Assembly: GCF_963675165.1 (NCBI RefSeq)
Contig: NC_087379.1
Coordinates: 2,980,201-3,044,200, forward strand
Length of the DNA: 64,000 bases
Reading direction: 5' to 3'
Source of the DNA: Halichondria panicea
Taxonomy: Eukaryota > Porifera > Demospongiae > Suberitida > Halichondriidae
How positions within the stretch are numbered: the stretch's first letter is position 1; every line of letters starts with the position of its first letter. Below the pieces are notes generated by a model. It made no database searches and was not told the origin of the DNA. It worked only from the letters and a program-made list of their open reading frames with translations. The translations under genes were made by a program, and so were the position numbers. This document shows positions 32,307 through 43,815 of this stretch, piece after piece.

Positions 32307-35300
32307 TCAAATGACCACACCCCATATGATAGAAAGGTCTTTATATAATACCGGAAGTAAACAAATTTTAAGGTTCGTTTATTTATTTCTGTTAACAGCC
32401 GACGGTTAGCACTTCAGTGCTCTAGTTTTTGAAGTACTAAATTTCACAGATTGCTCAATTAAACTAAACATTTTGCAGATTATATTTTTGAGGGTATAGG
32501 TTCAAAGACGACACCCCTACAGTAGAGAAATTGTTCAATACCATTACTAATAAGATTTATTTTGAGGTTCAAAGTCAATCTGCGAAAATTTAGTGCCACA
32601 AAAATAACTCGCTATACGGCACCTCTGCAATACATTTCCTGTTTGGCTAGGGGGGCTTAAATAAGAAGAGGGTATATTTTCGGGTGAGTACGGTAATTCA
32701 TTATATACATGACTGAATATAATTATGCATCACTTGTAGTACAAGTTATTGCATGAGCACCGAGTGCAACATGCCAATAATGGTGAGTGTACATAATTAT
32801 AGTGACAAGATATATTAATTTTATAGTACAAACCTCACGAATAGCCTGTTCTTTGCCCAGCATCTTAAGCAAAATCACACCCATACTCCAGATATCACAC
32901 CACGGACCTTCCACGTCATAGAGGATCTTGCCATCGATCAAAGTCTTCTTATACTCATCTCGACCGGGACATAGTTTGAATTGCTGTATTAAAAAATAGT
33001 GAAACCATTAGAGTTCAGGTACATATAATTATTTACATAATGGTAGTGCTGACATGTGTTGCAGTGTATACCGTAAAGCGGGTAACTTTCAGGTAACTTA
33101 TCCAGATGAAAGATTCAACCAAATTTAATGATATCATAGCAAACACCCACTCGCACATTAAGTGTTCACGTGGTTTTAAACTTTTGTTTTGCTGAAGCAG
33201 CTAAATGCTTCAGATTAGCCTAACACTATAGCTTGCTATCTTGTTTTGTCCACCGATGCATTATGTCCAAGACTAGTACATTTATAAGAGCTCTGGACAT
33301 TGTTTGCTGATTTTGCATGCAGAGGCTACTCGAATTATTGATGGATGTGGCTCATTTAGAGTCATTCTGGTAACCGAATATTTAAGCCATCCGAATGAGG
33401 TGGGGACCCCAGGTATTCGCGGGTAATTTTTGTAGGGTAAAATATTCGTTGAACTTGAACAGCGGTGATTTTCGTGAGTAAAAAAATCCAGTACCATACT
33501 CTACCGGGATTGTTCCTACCTCCACTTGTGAGTGAATGTTCCTGCATAAGCTAATTTGCCTCGAGAATACGACCACCAGGAAGTGATGCGTTTGTCAGTG
33601 ACCGGTGTAAGCTGATTAGCCTCTAGATAGAGCTAGATCTAATAATTTATTACCCTAGGCGCACGTGGGCGGCCACGGGTATAGTAGTCCATTTGTTTGT
33701 GTCTGCTCACCTGGATGTCATAGCGCTGCTTTACAGTATGGATAGCCTTCACAGCAACAAGTTATTAATTTTAAAGTGACAGATTTTGATATTAAAGCGT
33801 CGTTATTGCGAGCAAAATTAACCTACATGTAAGAAGCTTGAACTTGCACGTTGGCTGCATGGCCTCTAGCTATACATGCATCCTTTTTTCGAGGTACTGT
33901 ACGTATTTAGAGCTAAAGTGATCCTGTACCAGAAACAATGGAAAAGGTTCATTCTTAGTTTCTTAATGAGTGGGCATAATTTAAGGCAAACACCACGGGT
34001 GGGTTTAATTTCGAGACAAACTACTGTTTTCGAAATTAAGCCCATCCCACCTGTAGCTGCTTTGCAGCATGCAATTAGGGTGGGCGATCTTGGGTGGAAT
34101 AGGGTATGTGCACTGCACCGCATGCGTTCTGGTAACCAAGCCTAGGTTTACGTGGGTAAAAGTTTCGTCGAAGTCAGCTTGCCCACGAAAAAAACGAATA
34201 TTTACCCCACAAAATTTTCCCGCTATACGGTAATGTAATTAAACTCTGCTATATTATAAGTAATACGTACAATTTAACAATTATTTGATAATATCCTGTA
34301 ACTCACTTCAGGAGCTCTGTAAGAACGTGTCCCTTTCACACGCTCCATTTGAAGATCGGTCATGCTTGTCTCACACACGGAAAACTGATTGGGTTTCCGT
34401 GCAAATTTGGTTTGTTTTGCACAGTCAAAATCTGATATTTTGAGGGTGTACTTATCCTTGTCAACACATGTGCAATGGAGAATACCAACACAACTGCACT
34501 CCTTCTGGACCAGAATATTGCTAGCTGTGTGTGTGTATGTGGGGGAGTAAGGGAGGGGAGGGGGGAGTGTACAAGGCTCTAAATGAGCTCTTAGCTAAGT
34601 TACATGTACCTAAAATACTTGCTGGCTGTGTGTGTGTGTGTGTGTGTGAGGGAGAAAGGTTACAAGCAAAGTTACACGTACATACACTCATAATCATTGC
34701 TGGCTGTGTGTATGTGTGCGTATCGAGGGAGGAGGGAAGAATACAATGAGTTTTTTTACCAAATAATTACGCTGGCTGTTTGTGTGTGCGGGGGAGGGGT
34801 GGGATGTAACAGGTTATAATGAGATGTTAGCAAGCATATGCATGCACACCATGGTATAAGTAATTATACCTTTGAGGTCACCGTGCTGCACCCTCTGTCG
34901 GTCCAAATACACCAATCCCTTACAAATCTCAGCCAAAGTATACTTCAAATTTGAAAGGAACATCTCCCTCTTCTGTGGCTGCTTTTTTAATAGTGTTAAA
35001 AGGTCACCACGATTGATCATCATTGAGCGAAGGTCTCCGGACATTTTTGGCATGAATTGGTAGCAGTTTCCATGCTGTTCTCCAATCATCACGGCTAGGA
35101 GAGGGAGAATGTTTGGATGATGGAGGGTCGACCAAATGTTAAGTTCGTTCTCACGATACCGGGTCTGTGTATATTAAAGGAAGTACAATTCAATCAAGGA
35201 ACCAGGTAAAACAAAAAAAATTACCGTATAGCGCTTGATTTTCGAAGCACTAAGATTTTGCGGCTTTTATTTTGACGATAGAGGTTAAAATGACCACACC

Positions 35301-37580
35301 TTTACAGTAGAGGTCTTTACAATACCAGAATCAAACAACGATTCCAAATTTCGAGGTTCGAGGTCAATCAGTGAAAATGTTAGTGCCTCGAAATAAAGCG
35401 CTATACAGTGTATCAGCGCAGCGTACATGCTAAAAATAATTTATACCCCTCACGTAATTCTTTTTTCTATAGAAATCACTGGGCCTTCCTAAAGTACACA
35501 TACTTTTACCAAAGCCTAGCAATCTGTATTCAGCAGAAAACAAAAATATATATCTGAACAATGTGATCAATGCTTACCACTTTGACTGCATACGATGTAT
35601 CGCGGAGAGGAAACTGAATAACTCGCCCATTCCCTCCTCTCCCCAGTGGGTCCTTATAATGCTCCGATTGTGGCTTGATGTAAACCTCTCCAGCGATTAG
35701 ATTTCTCTGTTATGTGCATGTACAAATGTAGATGTAAACGTAACAATTTTGAATGGGCAATTATCGTCAGGGGTTGCAAATTTTGCAAACACTTAATACC
35801 ACGTGACCTACCACAGTGCTAAAGATGAGGAGTCCAGCTTCTTTGTCGAGTAATTCAAAGGGAGGGAACTGTCCGGCCTCCACGTTTGTAATGAGACTAT
35901 CAGACTCCACTTTATCGCAACGAGTTGGTCGATTGTACTGAAGTTGTTTTTTAAACAAGTCCATGAAACCCCAGCTTCTCTGGTTTTCATCAACAACTTG
36001 CTGTGGGTGCTTAGTTATTGTGTTTGTTTGACCATCCTCATTATTGTAAGCCCTTGATTGGGAATGGAACTGTTGGCTATTTGTATGGTTAGGTTTCACT
36101 TCAAGACTAGAAAGTTCACTCGAGTTGATAGAAGTGGCTTCAAATCGGGGAACCGGGGATTGCTGAACACCTGTATTAGAGAGTTCACTCGAGTTTAGAG
36201 AAGTGGCTTCAAATCGGGGAACCAGGGATTGCTGAACACCTGTATTAGAGAGTTCACTCGAGTTTAGAGAAGTGGCTTCAAATCGGGGAACCAGGGATTG
36301 CTGAACACCTGTATTAGAGAGTTCACTCGAGTTTAGAGAAGTGGCTTCAAATCGGGGAACCAGGGATTGCTGAACACCTGTATTAGAGAGTTCACTCGAG
36401 TTTAGAGAAGTGGCTTCAAATCTGGGCAGAACCGGCAATTGCTGGACACCTGTACTAGAGAGTTCACTTGAGTTGATAGAAGTGGCTTCAAATCTGGGAA
36501 CCGGGGATTGCTGAACACCTGTATTAGAGAGTTCACTCGAGTTTAGAGAAGTGGCTTCAAATCTGGGAACCAGGGATTGCTGAACACCTGTATTAGAGAG
36601 TTCACTCGAGTTGACAGAAATGGCTTCAAATCTGGGAACCGGGGATTGCTGAACACGAACACCTGAAAGGAAATAGGCGATAAAAATATAAAGTACTGAG
36701 CTAAATCATGCAATCCCAATACATGCGTGTACAGCCCGGTATATATACCTATTATAGACGGGTACTGTAGTAATTTTAGCGTTTTCAGATTTTTCTCTGT
36801 TTTTAGGATGCTAATTTTGGCAGGATTTACAGCAAATTCATTAGCAAAAGATGAGTTGTAAGGTTGAATGTAAAGTTTGGGAGTCAGATACAGATGAAAA
36901 AACAAGCTTAGCATACTCTCAAAGTACAAAAGAAAAAAATGAGATTCTTTAATTATTAGCGCAGACATAATTTAGCGTTAATTACAAATTAGTACCCATT
37001 AATTATATGTACATACAGTATCAAATGTGTGTATCATGCCGCTATGCATCGCTTTACCTCTTTTGTGGTGCTTGGAAGACACTGTCAGCGAAGCAAGTAG
37101 TAAAACTGGTGACTGCGCTTGTCCCTCTAGTAGTATTGGGTTTTGTGTAGTGAGGACAAGCTGCGGATCTTGAGATTCAGAATTCACCTCATCAACATTT
37201 TTCACAGTTTGAACAGACTCTTTAGATGGCTGCAAAGTTGGAAAGACTGCCTCCGGCTTTTGATCTTTCATGTTGACTTCTTGGACATCTTTGTTGGGGC
37301 ATACTGTGAGATGTTCAAAATCGGCCTCCAACACTTGAGGGGTGGGTGTTTTTACACCATATCCAGTACTCTCCCCAAAAAACTTGGGGTGTCCATTCTC
37401 AACCTGATCCTGGCCAACAGTCAATACAGGTTCTTGAGCGGCTCCTCTGGACGGAACATGATCATGGCTGTCCTGTCTTTCTTCAACTGGAGCTGAACTT
37501 GCTAGGCCACTGATCGAGCGGCTTATGTACTCATCTTCGTTTTGCGATTGGGCATCACACTTGGCTAGATTGCTTGACAT
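31899..37580 (-). CDS. TKL/RIPK-like protein kinase with N-terminal 23-residue repeats
   Basis: Seven exons: 37058-37580, 35812-36662, 35578-35706, 34870-35164, 34307-34524, 32834-32983 and 31899-32018. All phases agree; 761 residues. Residues 1-174 are acidic and Ser/Thr-rich without a domain I know. Residues about 175-360 hold eight near-identical repeats of VPRFEATSLNSSELSNTG type. The kinase domain (about 470-755) has the loop LGRGGNGRV, YAVKV (ATP Lys), RENELNIWSTLHHPNILPL (helix C), VQHGDLKASNILV (catalytic loop, HGD for HRD), ISDFDCAKQ (DFD for DFG), SYRAPE, CDIWSMGVILL and FAKRPTAEEVM. Catalytic Lys, Glu, Asp and Mg-binding Asp remain, so activity is likely. Its start codon is 196 bp from that of TRAF-1, head to head. 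Ser/Thr specificity is inferred. Confidence 0.88.
33000..34300 (-). other. Kinase intron 5 with 'accgta..agcggg' inverted repeat
   Basis: ACCGTAAAGCGGGTAACTTT at about 33069 and its approximate inverse TTTCCCGCTATACGGTAAT near 34215-34233 bound a possible MITE of about 1.2 kb. A fragment at 33700-33760 matches the dispersed repeat at 17540. No coding sequence was supported. Confidence 0.5.
34521..34800 (+). repeat. Degenerate (GT)n / G-rich tandem repeat in kinase intron 4
   Basis: About four imperfect units begin GCTGGCTGTGTGTGTGTG and are followed by G-rich tracts (GGGGGAGTAAGGGAGGGGAG near 34541-34560). The plus-strand G tracts could form a quadruplex. The array starts right at the acceptor of the kinase exon 34307-34524. 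Confidence 0.6.
36100..36662 (-). repeat. 69-bp coding tandem repeat in the kinase gene
   Basis: Eight units of 69 bp (one has 72) encode the 23-residue repeat. Several neighbouring units look identical at DNA level over most of their length, so the array has been recently expanded or homogenised. Repeat number is likely to vary between individuals. Confidence 0.9.
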
Positions 37581-37776
37581 CCTTAAGCTGAGCTTTTAAA
37601 ATAAGACTTCTAGTGAACTCTTCCTGTTTCTTTCTTGATCTTGTTCTTGATAATACCGGAAAAATCTGGTTTATTCCGGGGCCTAAACTAGATTTTACTG
37701 GCCATAAACCACCCAATATATAAGAGGTGTGCAGAGAATGGGGGTTAAAGCAATTAACTTTAGTAAACAAATCCCG
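37581..37776. promoter_or_regulatory. Putative bidirectional promoter between kinase and TRAF-1
   Basis: Only 196 bp separate the two divergent start codons. A closely similar stretch lies before TRAF-2 (41219-41392), where the kinase side has been cut off after about five codons. A stretch resembling a splice or PU-box-like TTCCTGTTTCTTTCTTG tract lies at 37621-37637. No TATA box at a canonical distance is obvious. Confidence 0.6.
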
Positions 37777-39601
37777 ATGTCAAACTTCAAGTGTATACTT
37801 TGCAGTGATTACCTTCTGCGCAACCCCGTGCAGTGTGAGTGTGGTGACAGATTGTGTGGAACCTGTTTCGAGTCTCTGCAGAAGAGGTAGGTTAGTACTT
37901 TAAGACCACTCTTCTTCTTTTGTTATAGACCATTAATTAATACTGCACTTTGCAGAAAAGAAGATGTATTTCTCTGCCCAACTTGCAATGTGAAGAATCG
38001 ATTGTCTGACTGTTTCCGAGACAAGGCAGTGGAGTATGAGCTTTGTAACATCACCCTCAAGTGTTTGAACCCGTCCTGTCCATGGGAAGCGGAGAGCAGG
38101 TTTTATCAGGTATGCATGGCTGTATAATACTTGGTATGCACGTACTCTAGTGATACTTGCCCTTATCTTAGCATTTTAAGAAAAGCATATTTTGACCCGA
38201 GTGGTTAATAGTGTACCGGTAGAGTTAGAGAACAAAGGTACCCTCGAATAAAATTCGCGCTATGCTGCAGTTTTCTATCTCAACAAGTCAAAGTTGTGTA
38301 TAGTAGTTATAACCTAACCAACACGCTTACACGTTATAGCAATAAAATACTCTAAAACAGCACTTGGGAACTTATAACTTTACTGGAATGCCTCTTTTTA
38401 CTGGGTGACCATAATTATGGTCGGTCATTAGCAAGTCCTACACATGGCTCACGGACTAGGCGTGTCTTTCATGTCAGAAAGAGGTATATAATGTCTCGAG
38501 AAAATACAACTTTAGGCAAAATAGCCTTGTTCGTAGGGCGTAGCGTGGATAGTTTTCGAGGCTCCATTGCAGATTCAATGTAAAAGCATCACATGCACCA
38601 CTCTGTTAGCAATCCTATTTAAGTATGCCAGGGACCTATTCATGGAAAATGCTAACTTTTAGCTGGTTGGAGCTCCATCAGCTCTAAAGCATAGACAGAA
38701 CCGCTTTTTAACAAGGAATTCGATGGTATATGAAAATGTAAACTATGATGAAGTTATGACAACTTTATCGAGGCTCAACTCGACTTTTAATTAGTGTAGG
38801 TTGTTATTCATTGTATTGTTTGAAGGAGAGCTGGACCCAATGAAAGTAGACCTGTGTACTGCCATGTTTTACATGAGCAAGTAAAACTAGTGGATGTTTA
38901 CTGTTTTGGCACACAATTACAGGAACACAAGGCAGTATGCAAGTACATGGTAGTGCCGTGCCCTAACTCTGCGTATGGCTGTCCCTCCAGACTGTCTAAG
39001 GTGGACATGCGTAACCACATGATCACCAAGTGTCGGTTCAGGCCAGTACAATGCACTTGGTGCCTAAAGAATGTTCTGGATGAGCAGGTGATTGCATCAT
39101 TTCACATTCATTATTCTTTTAGAGCTTATTATTATGGTATTATTACATCACATTGTGTATAACGTCGACAATTCAGATTTGTGTGATGTATTTATATGCA
39201 TGTTCGACTGTCTCTGTAGGCTCACATCAAGTCAGAGTGTGAGGATGTGTCTGTCCCTTGCCCTAACAAGTGTGGGGTGTCGGTACCACGGAAAGAGGTA
39301 AGAAATCCTCACTAAAAATTAATTGTCACTGACTATAATTATTATGTACTTTGTTTCCATGCAGCTTTCCAAGCACACTCGTACACTATGTACCCACCAA
39401 CTGAGAAACTGCGACTACAAGAACCTTGGATGTTCATACAAGGTTAGTATAATTACACCAGTAGCAGCCCCAATGTTTGTTAGACAGAGTACTGATTGTT
39501 TGTTTAAAAATGCATGCTACAGTTAATATTGCATATTAGTGACATTGTTTGTTTGTTACTCGATTGTTACCCCGTGCGTGCGCAGCAGAAGTAGAGTGAT
39601 T

Positions 39602-39636
<35 letters not shown>

Positions 39637-40655
39637 ACACAAAATGAGCTGTTTGAAAAACTAGACACTTTCATGGACTGCTTTAACTGCTAACGAGACA
39701 GTGGTTGCAAAATAATAGACTTCAACATAATTATAGTCGAAACTGGTAGGCGATCTTCGAAGGCGGTAAAAAACACTGTTTTCTAATAAAATAATGTTAT
39801 AAGGTAAAAACTTTGTATCCGTTTTACCGCTGTGCAATGAAGCTCAACATACGGGGTGAATGCTCTATGATCATCTTGTTTATTTATTTCTCCTCCATAC
39901 AGGGCACTATCCCACAGTTGACCTCACATGCTAAGGAATATACAGCCTACCACACTCAATTGTTAAAGATGAGCCACAAAGAGGTGCAGGACTCGTTAAA
40001 GACTGAAATTGCACTGCTAGACAATAAAACAGCAGCACTGCAATCTGAGATCACCAAAACGAAATCAGAGCTGAACGGCAAAATCCAGCAGATGGTTAAT
40101 TCTATTGTGAAAGCTGAGTCGTCCATTATCCAACTACAAGATGGACTCAGTGAAGTATCTCTACTATTACAAACACTTCAAGCTACCAATTACGATGGAA
40201 CATTCATTTGGAAAATCCCCGAAGTCACTAGGAGAAGACAGGAAGCTAAAACTGGGAAAACTGTATCTCTGTATTCCGCTCCATTCTACACAAGTCGTCA
40301 TGGATACAAGCTTTGTCTACGACTCTACATGAATGGTGATGGTACTGGCAAAGGCACTCACTTGTCGTTCTTCATCACCCTAATGCGAGGGGAGTACGAT
40401 GCCCTCCTCCCTTGGCCGTTCAGACAGGCAGTCACTCTGACCCTGGTGGACCAGAACAAGCAGCAAGACATTGTCCAATCGTTCCGTCCTGAACCAATCT
40501 CCTCATCATTCCAAAGACCACGCAATGAGATGAACGTTGCCTCAGGCTGTCCGACATTCGCCCCCGTTTCTGTCCTCGACAAAAACTCCTACGTCAAGGA
40601 CGATACTTTGTTCGTCAAGTGCAATATTAACACCACAGAACTAACGAATGAATGA
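37777..40655 (+). CDS. TRAF-family adaptor (RING, TRAF zinc fingers, coiled coil, MATH), TRAF-1 of three
   Basis: Six exons: 37777-37886, 37956-38109, 38923-39087, 39220-39297, 39365-39442 and 39903-40655; 445 residues, all phases consistent. The N-terminal RING-like domain has CILCSDYLL, QCECGDRLCGTC and FLCPTC (Asp where His is common). TRAF zinc fingers follow, including CLNPSCPWE, HKAVCKYMVVPCPNSAYGC, HMITKCRFRPVQCTWC, CEDVSVPCPNKCG and HTRTLCTHQLRNC. The last exon carries a helical coiled coil (LDNKTAALQSEITKTKSEL) and then the MATH/TRAF-C domain (YDGTFIWKIPEV ... LCLRLYMNGDGTGKGTHLSF). TRAFs are cytosolic trimeric adaptors, often ubiquitin ligases, recruited to receptors to activate NF-kB or MAPK pathways. 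AATAAA is present at 40875 and 40940, within a LINE tail. Confidence 0.95.
38230..38620 (+). repeat. Decayed MITE in TRAF-1 intron 2
   Basis: Carries GCGCTATGCTGCAGTTT, AACCAACACGCTTACACGTT, TTTTTACTGGGTGACCA and TTTTCGAGGCTCCATTGCAG, the interior of the MITE at 12440-12938. The ends are eroded. The duplicated copy is in TRAF-2 at 41870-42310, so insertion predates that duplication. Confidence 0.7.
39605..39635 (+). repeat. (GT)n microsatellite in TRAF-1 intron 5
   Basis: A TG run embedded in the same dispersed repeat as 15290-15480 (GTGGACACAAAATGAGCTG, CTTTCATGGACTGC). Confidence 0.85.
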
Positions 40656-40749
40656 CTATAGACTGCATAGTTTATTGATATACATGTACTCGTGTCGTGT
40701 CTTTGCGTTCAATTTCAACCCCATGATTTTTACAGTGACATACTAGTGG

Positions 40750-41096
40750 TAGGTATATGCAGCTATGCAGCTATCTTACCAATTAAGACATCTGAACACT
40801 ACACAGCTTTCGGTCCCATTCGCGGCAACTAATAACTTTAAATTTTCATTCTTCGCAGATACTATTACAACTTGGAATAAATTAAGTTTTGTTACAGACG
40901 GTATTTCACTTGCATCCTTTAAAAATCATTTACTTTATTAATAAAGTGTAATTTAGATTGTTGTGTACTGTTTTTGTGTATGTAGGTAGGTAACTGATTT
41001 GGATTAGCTACTATTCTGCTATTTTCTGTTACCTTTGCTGTATGCATAAATTTGTTTAATAAAAAAAAAAAATAAATAAAAAAAAGAGAAATGTCA
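40750..41096 (+). mobile_element. 5'-truncated LINE 3' end with A-rich tail
   Basis: From about 40770 one frame reads SYQLRHLNTTQLSVPFAATN, then FKFSFFADTITTWNKLS and SLASFKNHLLY before TAA at 40938-40940. This is the typical C-terminus of CR1/L2/RTE-like reverse transcriptases (YSFFPRTI-x-WN-x-LP ... SFK). The non-coding tail ends in AATAAAAAAAAAAAATAAAT. It inserted just behind TRAF-1, or supplies its 3' end. Confidence 0.75.
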
Positions 41097-41205
41097 TGTA
41101 ATTATGTATACCTTTGTGACATAACAAGTTTGCTAGATCTAGTACATCAGTGTTGTGCGGAAAGACATAGGTATAATATGCGGGTTTTAATTTGGCTATA
41201 TTGCT

Positions 41206-42893
41206 TGACATGAATCCTTAATTAAGCTGAGCTTTTAAAACAAGACTTCTAGTGAACTCTTCCTGTTTCTTTCTTGATCTTGGTTTATTCCGGGGCCTAA
41301 ACTAGATTTTACTGGCCATAAAACCACCCAATATATAGGAGGTGTGCAGAGAAAGGGGGGGTTAAAGCAATTAACTTTAGTAAAAAATCCCGATGTCAAA
41401 CTTCAAGTGTATACTTTGCAGTAATTACCTTCTGCGCAACCCCGTGCAGTGTGAGTGTGGCGACAGATTGTGTGGAACCTGTTTCGAGTCTCCGCAGAAG
41501 AGGTAGATCTAGCTATATAGGTTAGTACTTTAAGACCACTCTTCTTCTTTTGTTATAGACCATTAATTAATACTGCACTTTGCAGAAAAGAAGATGTAGA
41601 TCTATTTCTCTGCCCAACTTGCAATGTGAAGAATCGATTGTCTGACTGTTTCCGAGACAAGGCAGTGGAGTATGAGCTTTGTAACATCACCCTCAAGTGT
41701 TTGAACCCGTCCTGTCCATGGGAGGAGGAGAACAGGTTTTATCAGGTATGCATGACTGTATGATACTTGGTATGCATGTACTCTATATGATACTTGCATT
41801 AATCTTAGTATTTTAAGAAAAGCATATTTTGACCCGAGTTGGTTAATAGTATACTGGTAGAGTTAGAGAGGGATGGTACCATCGAATAACATCTGCGCTA
41901 TGCTGCGGTTTGCAATGTCAACAAGTCAAAGTTGCCTACACACAGTGAGTGTAAACAACTGTGCTCAGTCCGTGCAACTCATTTATATTTCACCCATTGT
42001 GTATAGTAGTTATAACCTAACCAACATGCTTACACATTATAGCAATAAAAACAGCACTTGGGAACTTATAACTCTACTGGAATGCCTCTTTTTACTGGGT
42101 GACCATAATTATGGTCGGTCATTAGCAAGTCCTACACGTGGCTCACGGACTAGGAGTGTCTTTCATGTCAGAAAGAGGTATATAATGTCTCGAGAAAATA
42201 CAACTTTAGGCAAAATAGCCTTGTTCGTAGGGCGTAGCGTGGATAGTTTTCGAGGCTCCATTGCAGATTCAATGTAAAAGCATCACATGCACCACTCTGT
42301 TAGCAATCCTATTTAAGTATGCCAGGGACCTATTCATGGAAAATGCTAACTTTTAGCTGGTTGGAGCTCCATCAGCTCTAAAGCATAGACAGAACCGCTT
42401 TTTAACAAGGAATTCGATGGTATATGAAAATGTAAACTATGATGAAGTTATGACAACTTTATCGAGGCTCAACTCGACTTTTAATTAGTGTAGATTGTTA
42501 TTGTATTGTTTGAAGGAGAGCTGGACCCAATGAAAGTAGACCTGTGTACTGCCATGTTTTACATGAGCAAGTAAAACTAGTGGATGTTTACTGTTTTGGC
42601 ACACAATTACAGGAACACAAGGCAGTATGCAAGTACATGGTAGTGCCGTGCCCCAACTCCGCGAGTGACTGTCCCTCCAGACTGGCTAAGGTGGACATGC
42701 GTAACCACATGACCACCAAGTGTCGGTTCAGGCCAGTACAATGCACTTGGTGCCAAAAGAATGTTCTGGATGAGCAGGTGATTGCATCATTTCACATTCA
42801 TTATTCCATCATTGTGTATAACGTCGATAATTCAGATTTGTGTGATGTATTTATATGCATGTTCGGCTGTCTCTGTAGGCTCACATCAAGTTA
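41206..42893 (+). repeat. Tandem segmental duplication of the kinase/TRAF promoter and TRAF exons 1-3
   Basis: Matches 37568-39233 with few differences, introns included. It begins inside the fifth codon of the kinase (minus-strand MSSN remains) and stops inside TRAF exon 4 after GCTCACATCAAGT. The LINE tail at 40750-41096 lies between the two copies. Confidence 0.9.
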
Positions 42894-42977
42894 GCCTCGA
42901 ATCCACGCCGATTAAAATACGGCCTGGTATTCATTGCAGGGGTGTTAGTGCACATGCGCTGCACAATTACCCACTAG
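41393..42977 (+). pseudogene. Truncated TRAF paralogue (TRAF-2): RING and two zinc fingers, no MATH
   Basis: Exons 41393-41502, 41586-41745, 42613-42777 and a chopped exon starting at 42879. Exons 1-3 are open and nearly identical to TRAF-1. Exon 2 has a 6-bp in-frame insertion (KEDVDLFLCP). Exon 4 keeps only AHIK, then runs 28 novel residues to TAG at 42975-42977. The remaining zinc fingers, coiled coil and MATH are absent, and the downstream sequence is unrelated until the opposing TRAF-3. If expressed, it would be a short RING/zinc-finger protein unable to trimerise or bind receptors. Pseudogene is the simpler reading, since it ends at a rearrangement breakpoint. Confidence 0.8.
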
Positions 42978-43815
42978 GCTCTGAGCTGGTCAAGGACTGT
43001 TAAATTTTACCTAAAAAAAGGTCATCACTTTTTATAAGCAGTCTGCATGCACTACGCTGGAGAGTTTTTAGCCTTCATAGTCACTGAAACTGCACAGACA
43101 AAGCTTCGCAGGACTAACAAGGACTAAAGGTAAGTGAGAAGTGTATTGACAAAAGCTAGTAAGAAAAGAACAACTTGCTAACTAGTTGAGCCTCCCACTC
43201 ACTTCTTTCTCAAAGGGAGGTTCCGCCACTGACTATTGGACGCTGAAATTCACCCAGTGATGTTAAATTAAACGTTATAATTAATCTTTAGTACTAATTA
43301 TAAATGTTTGACATTTAATTACGCCAACAATTTACAATTAATGATATTCTACGTTAGACTACAATCAATTCTGGTGGCTAGCCAATTTTATGGACTGAGC
43401 TGTCCAAAATCTTCCTGCAGTATATTTAATACTTGAAATATTTGCCCTGTGGGCAAAGGCTCTAGCTCTCTATAGTCAACACAAAGCCATACTGGTTACT
43501 GGTTGCATTTTGCTGACTATTTTGACCTTCTCTGACAGCTCAAGGATTATTCGTTGCTGTGGAACACAACAATTTGCTTTTCTAGGACCTAGTCTATAGT
43601 TCTTGTCATAAGTATAAGTATCACTACTACTAGTGCTATAGCTATATATATCTCTCCCCTAAAATAAATTGCATACCTTCCACTATAGCTCTTATATACT
43701 TAAAAGAATACTACCACTACACTAAGTATGTACGTGCATGTACATCATGACTGTTCATGTATATAAAATCATGGGGTTGACATTTAAATGCAAAGGCACG
43801 ACACATGTATACTAG
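42978..43815. other. Spacer between TRAF-2 and TRAF-3 3' ends
   Basis: Sequence beyond the TRAF-2 breakpoint; begins near TAGCCTCGAATCCACGCCG. AT-rich, no open frame of note. Should contain the TRAF-3 3' UTR on the minus strand. Confidence 0.4.

Noticed and set aside
38829-38878. Possible extra exon in TRAF-1 intron 2 (GAGCTGGACCCAATG... with a GC-type donor), with similar sequence in TRAF-2 and TRAF-3
   Set aside because: No phase keeps the frame open on both sides, while direct joining RFYQ|EHK gives a normal TRAF zinc finger in all three paralogues.
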